Below, one piece after another: positions 8,552-15,876 of a DNA stretch of 64,000 nt. The stretch's first letter is position 1, and every line of letters begins with the position of its first letter. The notes under the pieces were generated by a model. The model was not told the origin of the DNA. It did not search any database and saw only the letters and a program-made list of their open reading frames with translations. This stretch comes from Photobacterium halotolerans DSM 18316. GTDB lineage: Bacteria; Pseudomonadota; Gammaproteobacteria; Enterobacterales; Vibrionaceae. The stretch spans positions 496,001 to 560,000 of the forward strand of contig NZ_KE384319.1 of assembly GCF_000425165.1 (NCBI RefSeq), written 5' to 3'. Made by a program: the position numbers and the translations under genes.

Positions 8552-9474
8552 TAATACTCCTTCATACTTGGGTGCGGGTGATGTTCGTGCCAGTGCTTGG
8601 CAATATCAATTCGGCGGCACAACCAGACCTTCTCATGCTGGCTCACATAATCCAGGAAACGGCGCAGTGCAGCGATGCGTCCGGGACGACCTATCAGGCG
8701 ACAATGCAAACCCACTGACATCATCTTGGGTGCTGTGGCACCTTCTTCATACAGGGTGTCAAAGGTGTCTTTTAAATAATTGAAGAATTGATCACCTGCA
8801 TTAAAGCCCTGCACTGTGGCAAAACGCATATCATTGGTATCCAGAGTGTACGGGATCACCAGCTGCGGTTTCGGGCCCTCTTCGTGCCAGTAAGGCAGGT
8901 CGTCATCGTAGGCATCAGAGTCGTACATAAAACCGCCCTCTTCCGCGACAATGCGACGGGTATTCGGGCCTGTGCGACCTGTGTACCAACCGTACGGGCG
9001 CTCGCCAGTCAGATTTTTGATAATCTCAATTGCTTTCATCATGTGATCGCGTTCTTCAGACTCATCAATGTTCTGATAATCAATCCAGCGATAACCATGA
9101 CTGCAGATCTCGTGGCCGGCTTCGACAAACGCTTTCGCCACATCCGGATGACGCTCCAGTGCCATGGCGACACCGAACACAGTCAGCGGCACATCGTATT
9201 CTTTAAACAAGCGCAGGATGCGCCATACGCCAGCACGGCTGCCGTACTCATAAATCGATTCCATGCTGATATGACGCTGACCCGGAAATGGCTGTGCCGC
9301 TGGGATCTCAGACAAAAATGCTTCCGACTCGCTATCACCATGAAGAATGCAACGTTCCCCACCTTCTTCGTAGTTGAGAACAAAAGAGACAGCGACGCGA
9401 GCGTCATTTGGCCAACGTGGGTGCGGGGGTACTGCACCATAGCCGATCAGATTGCGTGGATACTCATTACTCAC
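8551..9474 (-). CDS. puuE: Allantoinase, polysaccharide-deacetylase type
   Basis: PuuE hydrolyses S-allantoin to allantoate. It belongs to the NodB-like deacetylase superfamily, unlike the amidohydrolase AllB. The 307-residue sequence begins NEYPRNLIGYGAVPPHPRWP and includes VSFVLNYEEGGE, EICSHGYRWIDYQ and GWYTGRTGPNTRRIV, all typical of PuuE. It is the first gene of the leftward operon. The intergenic region in front of it carries the palindrome ATTGTATACAAT, a likely operator shared with divergent hiuH. Confidence 0.95.
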   Translation of the reverse strand: MSNEYPRNLIGYGAVPPHPRWPNDARVAVSFVLNYEEGGERCILHGDSESEAFLSEIPAAQPFPGQRHISMESIYEYGSRAGVWRILRLFKEYDVPLTVFGVAMALERHPDVAKAFVEAGHEICSHGYRWIDYQNIDESEERDHMMKAIEIIKNLTGERPYGWYTGRTGPNTRRIVAEEGGFMYDSDAYDDDLPYWHEEGPKPQLVIPYTLDTNDMRFATVQGFNAGDQFFNYLKDTFDTLYEEGATAPKMMSVGLHCRLIGRPGRIAALRRFLDYVSQHEKVWLCRRIDIAKHWHEHHPHPSMKEY

Positions 9475-9868
9475 ACATGACTCCTTTAATCCTAATTGGT
9501 CAACACACTGACCATCTGATAATCAATTTATAACAGTGATTGTATACAATATCCAGATTTTTTGTAAATAAAATGTGCGCAACATTTTTTGTGATTCATC
9601 AAAAAAAGTTAACCGCTTGTTATCTCTATATAGCTTACTTTAATATCAATATGTTAGACAACAAGCAGGTACAACAAAGGGTTACATGACTTAACTTCCG
9701 GGTTAACATTTCGGTTACACAAGCCTTTACAATCGAAAAAGTTGTGTACATAGTTAAATACAATGTGGCGAACTGATTACGGATCACACATCAGAAGGCA
9801 TACAATAGGAATGCAAGAAGTAATCCATTTTCTGTACAACTTAAGGAGCGCAACGCGCGAGGTTATCC
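9475..9868. promoter_or_regulatory. Divergent puuE / hiuH control region
   Basis: About 390 AT-rich bases separate the start codons of puuE and hiuH. They contain one perfect ATTGTATACAAT palindrome (9539-9550) near puuE and weaker relatives such as GTTGTGTACATA near 9741 and a GCATACAAT half near 9798. Several overlapping sigma-70-like AT blocks are present. No open frame with a ribosome site is seen. Confidence 0.6.
9539..9550. promoter_or_regulatory. Palindromic operator ATTGTATACAAT, copy 1
   Basis: This is a perfect 12-bp palindrome, 65 bases upstream of the puuE start codon. The same 12-mer recurs at 10308-10319 before the azgA-like permease. TTGTATACAA-type sites are known for GntR/FCD regulators, so a purine-responsive GntR-family repressor is inferred; none is encoded nearby. 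Confidence 0.65.
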
Positions 9869-10222
9869 ATGGGAAAACTGACAACTCACGTGCTTGACAC
9901 AGCCTCAGGCTTACCTGGAGCGGAAATTAAAGTGTCGCTTTACCGTCAAGAAGGCACAAACTTCGTTCTGGTTAAAACCACGCATACCAATTCTGATGGC
10001 AGAACTGACCAGCCTTTGCTGGAAGGAAACGAGTTCCAGAGCGGTAAATATGAGCTGGTATTCGAGACTGCCCATTACTTCCGCCAGAGAGGCGTTGAAC
10101 TGTCTTCAGTTCCCTTTCTGGACGATGTAGTCATCCGTTTCGGTATTGCAGATACAGGCAGCCACTATCATGTGCCACTGCTGGTGTCACCTTACAGCTT
10201 CTCCACATACCGGGGCAGCTGA
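9869..10222 (+). CDS. hiuH: 5-hydroxyisourate hydrolase
   Basis: This transthyretin-like enzyme hydrolyses 5-hydroxyisourate, the PuuD product, to OHCU. At 117 residues it has family length. It shows [17 protein letters not shown] at the N-terminus, the middle block [32 protein letters not shown] at the end, and the diagnostic C-terminal YRGS. No signal peptide is present, so it acts in the cytoplasm. It is transcribed divergently from the puuE operon. Two possible ribosome-site regions, aaggag and gcgaggt, precede the ATG, with the first rather distant. Confidence 0.96.
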   Translation: MGKLTTHVLDTASGLPGAEIKVSLYRQEGTNFVLVKTTHTNSDGRTDQPLLEGNEFQSGKYELVFETAHYFRQRGVELSSVPFLDDVVIRFGIADTGSHYHVPLLVSPYSFSTYRGS

Positions 10223-10251
10223 TCCACAACGGAACACAAGTAGAACATGAG

Positions 10252-10289
10252 GGTTCCCTGGCCTGAGGTCAGATGCAGGTCAGGGAACC
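10252..10289 (+). terminator. Hairpin after hiuH, possible terminator
   Basis: A perfect nine-pair stem with inner CCTG/CAGG pairing follows the hiuH stop by 29 bases. There is no clear T run, so it may be factor-dependent, a 3' stabiliser, or not a terminator at all. Confidence 0.4.
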
Positions 10290-10307
10290 GCGCAAGAGAG
10301 TTTGAAG

Positions 10308-10319
10308 ATTGTATACAAT
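10308..10319. promoter_or_regulatory. Palindromic operator ATTGTATACAAT, copy 2
   Basis: It is identical to the 12-mer at 9539-9550 and lies 186 bases before the azgA-like permease, where a promoter would be expected. It supports co-regulation of purine uptake with urate and allantoin breakdown. Confidence 0.65.
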
Positions 10320-10504
10320 GAGAGCAGGCTAAGTCGTTATCACTTCAAAAAACCACGCAGTCTCCGGCCGTTACCCGGCCGGCAGGGTTTTCAGTAAGTG
10401 ACGGCCTGGAACATAGAGGGAAGCCCTGTCTGACAGGTGAAGTTGGAAACACTAAAAAACAACCAGCACACATCGTCATTCAGGCAAAAAAAGGAAGCGT
10501 CGTC

Positions 10505-11851
10505 ATGAACAACTCTAAAACAGAAACGCTCGGTCGTTCTGAAGCTGGTTCAGCTTCACTGTTAGAGCGTCTGTTTAAACTCAGAGCTCACGGCACCAGC
10601 GTGAAAAATGAGATCGTAGGTGGGATTACAACTTTTGCCACCATGGCTTATATCATTTTCGTTAACCCACAGATCATGTCGGCCTCAGGCATGGATGCCG
10701 AAGCAGTTTTTGTTGCTACCTGTATTGGTGCTGCAATAGGTACTTTGCTGATGGGCCTGTTTGCGAACTGGCCTGTCGGTCTGGCTCCGGGCATGGGACT
10801 GAACGCCTTTTTCTCTTTCACTGTGGTGGGAGAAATGGGCTACAGCTGGCAAGTTGCCTTAGGGGCGGTTTTCATTTCCGGTATCCTTTTCGTTGCGATG
10901 AGTTTTTATAAAGTCCGCGAATGGATCATCGAAAGTATCCCTGAAAGCCTGCGTTTTTCCATGACTGCCGGTGTGGGTCTGTTTCTGGGTCTCATTGGCC
11001 TGAAAACCGCCGGTATCGTGGTAGACAGCCCAGCGACGCTGGTCAGTCTGGGTGATTTCACCCAGCCTCAGGCGCTTTTAGCTGCAATCTGCTTCCTGAT
11101 CATTGCCGTACTGAGTGAGCGTAAAGTCTTCGGTGCTGTGCTGATCGGTATGTTCAGTGTCACCCTGATCGGTATTCTGCTGGGTCTGGTGCAATACAAC
11201 GGCGTGATTTCTACTCCACCGAGCCTGGCTCCGACCCTGTTTGCCATGGACATTGCCGGCGCCCTGAACATCTCAATGATCAGCGTGATCCTGGCTTTCC
11301 TGTTTGTGAATATGTTTGATACTGCCGGTACCCTGATGGGTGTGGCCGAGCGGGCAAACCTGAGAAACAAAGAAACCGGGAAAATCGAAGGTCTGAGCAA
11401 GGCCCTGAAAGCCGACAGTATTGCCAGCGTAGCCGGTGCTTGTGTGGGCTGTCCGCCTGTCACCAGTTATGTAGAAAGTGCAGCCGGTGTCGCAGCAGGT
11501 GGCCGTACCGGACTGTCTGCCATAGTGATCGGTCTGCTGTTTGTCGCGGCAATCTTCTTCTCGCCACTGGCCGGTATGATCCCTGCCTACGCCACTGCCG
11601 GTGCGCTGATTTACGTCGCCTTCGTCATGATGAGCAGTATGCAGCATGTCAAATGGAATGATTTTACTGACGCTGCACCTGCCGCCATCACAGCGCTGAT
11701 GATGCCGCTGACTTTCTCCATCGCCAACGGTATCGCACTGGGTTTCATTACCTACACAGTGCTCAAAGTCGCCACAGGCAAAACCAAAGATGTCTCAATC
11801 AGCATGTACATACTGACTGCGATTTTTGTCGCCAAACTGGTGTACCTCTGA
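10505..11851 (+). CDS. NCS2 purine permease, AzgA type
   Basis: This is an inner-membrane nucleobase:proton symporter of the AzgA branch (adenine, guanine, hypoxanthine). The 448 residues contain 12-14 hydrophobic segments. They begin with ERLFKLRAHGTSVKNEIVGG and TTFATMAYIIFVNP, and include the signature GLAPGMGLNAFFSF and the carrier motif VNMFDTAGTLMGVA. CVGCPPVTSYVESAAGVAAG is the conserved second signature. An aaggaa site precedes the ATG. The upstream palindrome and neighbours point to uptake of purines for the xdh/puu pathway; the exact substrate cannot be read from sequence. Confidence 0.9.
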   Translation: MNNSKTETLGRSEAGSASLLERLFKLRAHGTSVKNEIVGGITTFATMAYIIFVNPQIMSASGMDAEAVFVATCIGAAIGTLLMGLFANWPVGLAPGMGLNAFFSFTVVGEMGYSWQVALGAVFISGILFVAMSFYKVREWIIESIPESLRFSMTAGVGLFLGLIGLKTAGIVVDSPATLVSLGDFTQPQALLAAICFLIIAVLSERKVFGAVLIGMFSVTLIGILLGLVQYNGVISTPPSLAPTLFAMDIAGALNISMISVILAFLFVNMFDTAGTLMGVAERANLRNKETGKIEGLSKALKADSIASVAGACVGCPPVTSYVESAAGVAAGGRTGLSAIVIGLLFVAAIFFSPLAGMIPAYATAGALIYVAFVMMSSMQHVKWNDFTDAAPAAITALMMPLTFSIANGIALGFITYTVLKVATGKTKDVSISMYILTAIFVAKLVYL

Positions 11852-11976
11852 TCACAAACAGACACATGCAACACCCATAAAAACGAATTATCAAAACAGC
11901 GATACTTTAATGCACACCTACCTCTGTCACTATGACAGAGGCAGGTCAATGCATACTTAATGAAATCCAAATTTAA

Positions 11977-12005
11977 TAAAAACATACGTAGTAAAAACAT
12001 ACGTA
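11977..12005. repeat. Tandem 14-bp repeat TAAAAACATACGTA
   Basis: Two identical copies (11977-11990 and 11992-12005) lie 15 bases apart in the leader of the next permease. Each contains the palindrome TACGTA. The spacing of about one and a half helical turns suggests a binding site for a regulator, though slippage duplication is also possible. Confidence 0.5.
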
Positions 12006-12078
12006 TAAAACCATAGACGCGAACACAACCTATAACCCTACGCAGCCAATTCATCGGATGAATTGTGGAGAACTAACG

Positions 12079-13470
12079 ATGAAACTTCTCTATACGCTAA
12101 ACCAGAGACCACCACACAGTATCACCCTGCTCTTAGCTATCCAGCATATGCTGGCTTCCATCGGCGGCATCGTCGCTGTGCCATTAATTGTCGGCACCTC
12201 TATTGGCCTGCCGACTGAAGAAGTTGTCACCCTGATCAATGCCGCCCTGCTCGCTTCCGGTATTGTCACCATTGCTCAGTGTCTTGGTTTTGGCCCTGTC
12301 GGTATCCGTCTCCCCGTTGTCATGGGATCGAGTTTCGGTTTTCTGGGTGTCGCCATCAGCATAGGTAACGCTGACGGTGTCGGCGGTATCATGGGGGCAG
12401 CACTTGTCGGCTCTTTCGTGGTCGTGGCAGCCAGCTTCTTCATGGATAAAATCCGCAAACTGTTTCCCAATGTGGTCAGCGGTGTGGTGGTAACCCTTAT
12501 CGGCCTGACCATTCTGCCCGTTGCCATGAACTGGGTGGGCGATGCGCCTAATACCAGTGAACAGTTCGCCACCATGCCAAAGCTGTTTTTAGCATTTATC
12601 TCGCTGGCAATCGTTATCGTAGTGTCTATTTACTGTCGTGGCGCCGTCGCTGCCTCTGCCATTGTTATCGGCCTGGCCGGTGGTTATCTGGTTGCCCTGT
12701 CAATGGGTATGGTTGACCTGGAGCAGATCGCTCGCGCAGAGTGGGTGGGCAGCCCGGCCATCATGGAATACGGCATGAGCTTCAGCCTGTCGGCTATCGT
12801 CAGCATGAGTCTGGTATACATAGTGGTGATTGCAGAAGCGACAGGGGATTTCATGGCCCTGGCGAACAACTGTAAAGTCAAACTGTCTGGTAACGATCTG
12901 AAACGCGGTCTGCTGGGTGATGGCCTGGGCAGCACACTGGCGGCCTTCCTGACCGCAATGCCTCTGGCCTCTTTCAGTCAGAACGTCGGTATCGTGGGTA
13001 TCACAGGTGTTGCCAGCCGCTACGTCGTGGCAACAACCGGTGCTCTGCTGATCCTGGGTGGCCTGTTCCCTAAACTGGCTGCACTGGCAGTAACCATTCC
13101 CAAACCAGTATTAGGCGGTGTCGGCTTCATCATGTTCGGTATGATCGCCTATGCCGGTATCCGCATGCTGATCAAAGCGGCAGACACCAAACGTAATGCA
13201 CTGGTGATCTGCGTTGGCCTGGCGTCCGGTCTGGCTGTGACTATCGAACCGCGCCTGGTTCAGCACCTGCCACACGATCTGGCGAACCTGTTCCACTCAG
13301 GTATTACAACCGGCACCATCGTTACTGTACTGCTGAACCAGATCCTGCCTGAGAACGCCGTCAGCGACAGCATCGAGGAAACCGCAGACGAGGCAGAGAG
13401 TGAACTCCCGGTTCAAACCTCTGAAACTGCGGAAAAGAAGCAACACATTGAAACAGCAAAACAATCCTGA
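12079..13470 (+). CDS. NCS2 xanthine/urate permease
   Basis: This is an inner-membrane symporter of the NCS2 family, branch NAT, related to XanP/XanQ and UacT. Expected substrates are xanthine or urate. The 463-residue protein starts LLYTLNQRPP, continues LLAIQHMLASIGGIVAVPLIVG (the QH motif) and has FGPVGIRLPVVMGSSF and, near the end of the core, the NAT signature region MPLASFSQNVGIVGITGVASR. I prefer ATG 12079, with GGAG eight bases upstream, over ATG 12058, which has no ribosome site. It lies between the azgA-like permease and the 8-oxoguanine deaminase. Confidence 0.9.
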   Translation: MKLLYTLNQRPPHSITLLLAIQHMLASIGGIVAVPLIVGTSIGLPTEEVVTLINAALLASGIVTIAQCLGFGPVGIRLPVVMGSSFGFLGVAISIGNADGVGGIMGAALVGSFVVVAASFFMDKIRKLFPNVVSGVVVTLIGLTILPVAMNWVGDAPNTSEQFATMPKLFLAFISLAIVIVVSIYCRGAVAASAIVIGLAGGYLVALSMGMVDLEQIARAEWVGSPAIMEYGMSFSLSAIVSMSLVYIVVIAEATGDFMALANNCKVKLSGNDLKRGLLGDGLGSTLAAFLTAMPLASFSQNVGIVGITGVASRYVVATTGALLILGGLFPKLAALAVTIPKPVLGGVGFIMFGMIAYAGIRMLIKAADTKRNALVICVGLASGLAVTIEPRLVQHLPHDLANLFHSGITTGTIVTVLLNQILPENAVSDSIEETADEAESELPVQTSETAEKKQHIETAKQS

Positions 13471-13503
13471 ACAGAGAGATAAATAACACACTCATATTAA
13501 CCC

Positions 13504-13560
13504 GGGGATCTTCATGATCCCCACCCCATAAGACCTTCTCCTCGGCAACGGCAGAGAAGG
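13504..13560. other. Two hairpins before the deaminase gene
   Basis: GGGGATC/GATCCCC (13504-13522, five-base loop) and CCTTCTC/GAGAAGG (13534-13560) lie in the 104 bases between the permease and the deaminase. Neither has a T tail. The second ends 14 bases before the start codon and could affect ribosome access. Confidence 0.4.
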
Positions 13561-13574
13561 CTAAGGAAAACAAA

Positions 13575-14945
13575 ATGGTAACCATCTGGCTGAAAAACCC
13601 TTTAGCCATTTACACAGGCTCAAGCACAGAATCGGATGCCCGCGGCGGTGTCGTGATTCAAGGCAGTAAAGTGATTGAGCTGGTTCCACTTGGTGCTCAA
13701 CCAGCCAACAGACCCGATCAGGTGATTGATGCCAGTGAACATGTCATCACCCCCGGTCTGGTCAATGCCCATCACCATTTCTATCAGACGCTTACCCGCG
13801 CCTATCCGGATGCACTGAACAAAGAGCTGTTTCACTGGCTCAAAACCTTGTATCCGGTCTGGGCCGGTCTTGATGAAGAAATGATGCAGGTCGCCACTGA
13901 GCTGGCATTGGTTGAGCTGATGATGTCCGGCTGTACCACCGCCTCGGATCACCATTATCTGATCCCCCGCGGACTGGAACATGCCATTGATATCCAGGTA
14001 GAGACCGCACAAAAACTGGGTATCCGTTCTATTTTTACCCGTGGTTCGATGAGCCTGGGCGAAGACGAAGGCGGCCTGCCGCCCCGTCATACCATCCAGA
14101 AAGAAGACACCATACTCGATGACAGCATGCGTCTGATCCGTCAGTACCACCAGCGCGGTGATGGCGCGATGACGCAGATTGCTCTGGCGCCCTGTTCGCC
14201 TTTCTCTGTCACCACCGATCTGATGAAAGAAACCGCCCGCCTGGCAGAACGTGAAAATGTCATGGTACACACCCATTTGTGTGAAACCATTGATGAAGAA
14301 AACTTCTGTCTGGAGCGTTTCGGTTTGCGCCCGGTTGATTATCTGGAAGAAACCGGCTGGCTGAACCACCGCACCTGGCTGGCACACGGCATTCACTTCA
14401 ACGAAGAAGAAATTCGCCGTTTAGGGAAAGCCGAAGTCGGCATATGCCACTGCCCGTCATCAAACATGATGCTGGCTTCCGGTATCTGCCGCAACAAAGA
14501 GCTGGAAGCGGCAGGCGTGAAAGTGGGCCTGGGCGTTGACGGTTCAGCGTCGAACGATGGCTCTAACCTGGTCAACGAAGTGCGGATGGGCCTGTACATT
14601 CAGCGCCTGCGCTACGGTTCGGCTGCCGTCACCCATTTTGATGCTCTGCGCTGGGCAACATCAGGGTCAGCACGCGCGATGGGCCGTGACGATTTCGGCA
14701 CGCTGGCGGTGGGTAAACAGGCAGACATCGCCATGTTCCGACTGGATGATATCCGCTTCTCAGGTGCACACGACCCACTGGCCGCTCTGGTGCTCTGTGG
14801 TGCGCATCAGGCAGACAGAGTCATGGTGGCAGGGCAATGGCGCGTCCATGATGGCAGGGTGATCGGTGTGGATTTACCGGCACTGCTGAGCCGTCATCAG
14901 CTGGCCGCAAAACGTCTGGTCGAGCGATTCCAGCAGCGCCGGTAA
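13575..14945 (+). CDS. 8-oxoguanine deaminase
   Basis: This zinc amidohydrolase of the AtzB/TrzN-like group has a sequence closely resembling the characterised 8-oxoguanine deaminase Pa0142, which converts 8-oxoguanine to urate. The 456-residue protein shows VNAHHHFYQTLTRAYPDA (first metal histidines, about residues 63-65), HTHLCETIDEENFCLERFG, LAHGIHF and GLGVDGSASNDGSNL with the catalytic aspartate. Closely related enzymes act on hydroxyatrazine, but the purine setting favours 8-oxoguanine. Its product enters the PuuD step directly, bypassing xanthine dehydrogenase. An aagga site precedes the ATG. Confidence 0.85.
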   Translation: MVTIWLKNPLAIYTGSSTESDARGGVVIQGSKVIELVPLGAQPANRPDQVIDASEHVITPGLVNAHHHFYQTLTRAYPDALNKELFHWLKTLYPVWAGLDEEMMQVATELALVELMMSGCTTASDHHYLIPRGLEHAIDIQVETAQKLGIRSIFTRGSMSLGEDEGGLPPRHTIQKEDTILDDSMRLIRQYHQRGDGAMTQIALAPCSPFSVTTDLMKETARLAERENVMVHTHLCETIDEENFCLERFGLRPVDYLEETGWLNHRTWLAHGIHFNEEEIRRLGKAEVGICHCPSSNMMLASGICRNKELEAAGVKVGLGVDGSASNDGSNLVNEVRMGLYIQRLRYGSAAVTHFDALRWATSGSARAMGRDDFGTLAVGKQADIAMFRLDDIRFSGAHDPLAALVLCGAHQADRVMVAGQWRVHDGRVIGVDLPALLSRHQLAAKRLVERFQQRR

Positions 14946-14987
14946 CGAAATCACTCACAACGTCTTTGTTCAGGATAAATAACACCC

Positions 14988-15030
14988 AAGCGCTTTCGCT
15001 CTTTACCTCGTTGGGCGAAAGCGCTTTTTT
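14988..15030 (+). terminator. Strong terminator after 8-oxoguanine deaminase
   Basis: The 12-pair stem AAGCGCTTTCGC (14988-14999) / GCGAAAGCGCTT (15015-15026) ends in a run of six Ts. It lies between two convergent genes and closes the permease-deaminase transcript. Confidence 0.88.
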
Positions 15031-15070
15031 ATTGATTTAAAATCTCTCTGCGACTTGAGGTTTACCGGCT

Positions 15071-15682
15071 TCAGGCTGATTTTATCTGACAGCCGCGAAT
15101 CACCAGTTGCGTCAGAAATTCTGCGGCATCGGCAAAATCCTGATCATCCAGCGCTTCTTTTTCCAGTACGTTGCAAATCTGCCAGCTGAAATCGGCATAG
15201 GTCTGGGTCGATGCCCAGATAGTAAACATCAGATGCTGCGGCGACACGCGCGCCATCACCCCTTTTTCAATCCAGCGTTCCAGCTTGGCAATGATCATTC
15301 TTGACTGCGCCAGCAGCTCGTCGCCGATATCTGACGGCAGATACGGCGCGCCCGACATCACTTCATTGGCAAACACTTTGGAGGCGAAGGGATGATCACG
15401 GGAAATGCGCAGTTTGGTCTGAATATAAGAGGTGAGCGCCTGAACCGGATCATCCAGTTGCTCAATCGGGCTGGAGGCTTCCAGCAATGGCTGAGTCACG
15501 CTTTCCAGCACCGCACGATAGAGGTTTTCTTTGGTCTTGAAGTAATAATACACGTTCGGCTTAGGGACGTCGGCCAGCTTGGCGATGTCGGCCACTTTGG
15601 TTGCCGCAAAACCCTGCTCCGCAAACAGGCGGCCGGCAAACTTGATAATAACTTCCTGATTTTTTTCTCGAATACGTGACAT
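15071..15682 (-). CDS. RutR-like TetR-family regulator
   Basis: The 203-residue protein has a TetR helix-turn-helix at about residues 10-55 (KVADIAKLADVPKPNVYYYFKTKENLY). Its ligand domain closely follows E. coli RutR/YcdC: IQTKLRISRDHPFASKVFANEVMSGAP, then PQHLMFTIWASTQTYADF and a terminal LVIRGCQI block. RutR senses uracil (and thymine) and controls pyrimidine and purine metabolism genes, so this relative may control the adjacent purine genes or its divergent DUF4331 neighbour. The ribosome site is not convincing: GGAGGG lies about 12 bases ahead of the ATG. Confidence 0.82.
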   Translation of the reverse strand: MSRIREKNQEVIIKFAGRLFAEQGFAATKVADIAKLADVPKPNVYYYFKTKENLYRAVLESVTQPLLEASSPIEQLDDPVQALTSYIQTKLRISRDHPFASKVFANEVMSGAPYLPSDIGDELLAQSRMIIAKLERWIEKGVMARVSPQHLMFTIWASTQTYADFSWQICNVLEKEALDDQDFADAAEFLTQLVIRGCQIKSA

Positions 15683-15876
15683 AACCTGATTTCACCCTCC
15701 AACCGATGCAACGCCTCATACTAGTCGAACTGACCCGCGAATCAAAGTCTGGCAAAGGTATTTGCCTGATATCTCCGGTGATTTCTCTTTTTTCTGCAGC
15801 ACCGCAAAATTTTTGCATCCGTTTGCCGCCCCCAATCGTTTACTCAATGAGCACCAACAACAAACAAGGACCAATC

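Larger units (their letters stand above)
10223..10504. other. Structured leader between hiuH and azgA-like permease
   Basis: The region contains a hairpin with nine-pair arms GGTTCCCTG (10252-10260) and CAGGGAACC (10281-10289), then the operator palindrome, then a CCGGCC/GGCCGG hairpin (10364-10382) and a CCTGT/ACAGG element near 10427. The first hairpin could weakly end hiuH transcription. The later ones would lie in the permease 5' leader. No purine riboswitch core could be recognised by eye. Confidence 0.5.

Noticed and set aside
8788..9480. 230-codon rightward frame opposite puuE
   Set aside because: Fully antisense to a well-supported allantoinase gene; the encoded sequence matches nothing.
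10223..10504. Classical purine riboswitch before the azgA-like permease
   Set aside because: I could not find the conserved three-way-junction core bases; only generic hairpins are visible.
13620..14396. 258-codon leftward frame opposite the 8-oxoguanine deaminase
   Set aside because: Antisense shadow of a conserved amidohydrolase.
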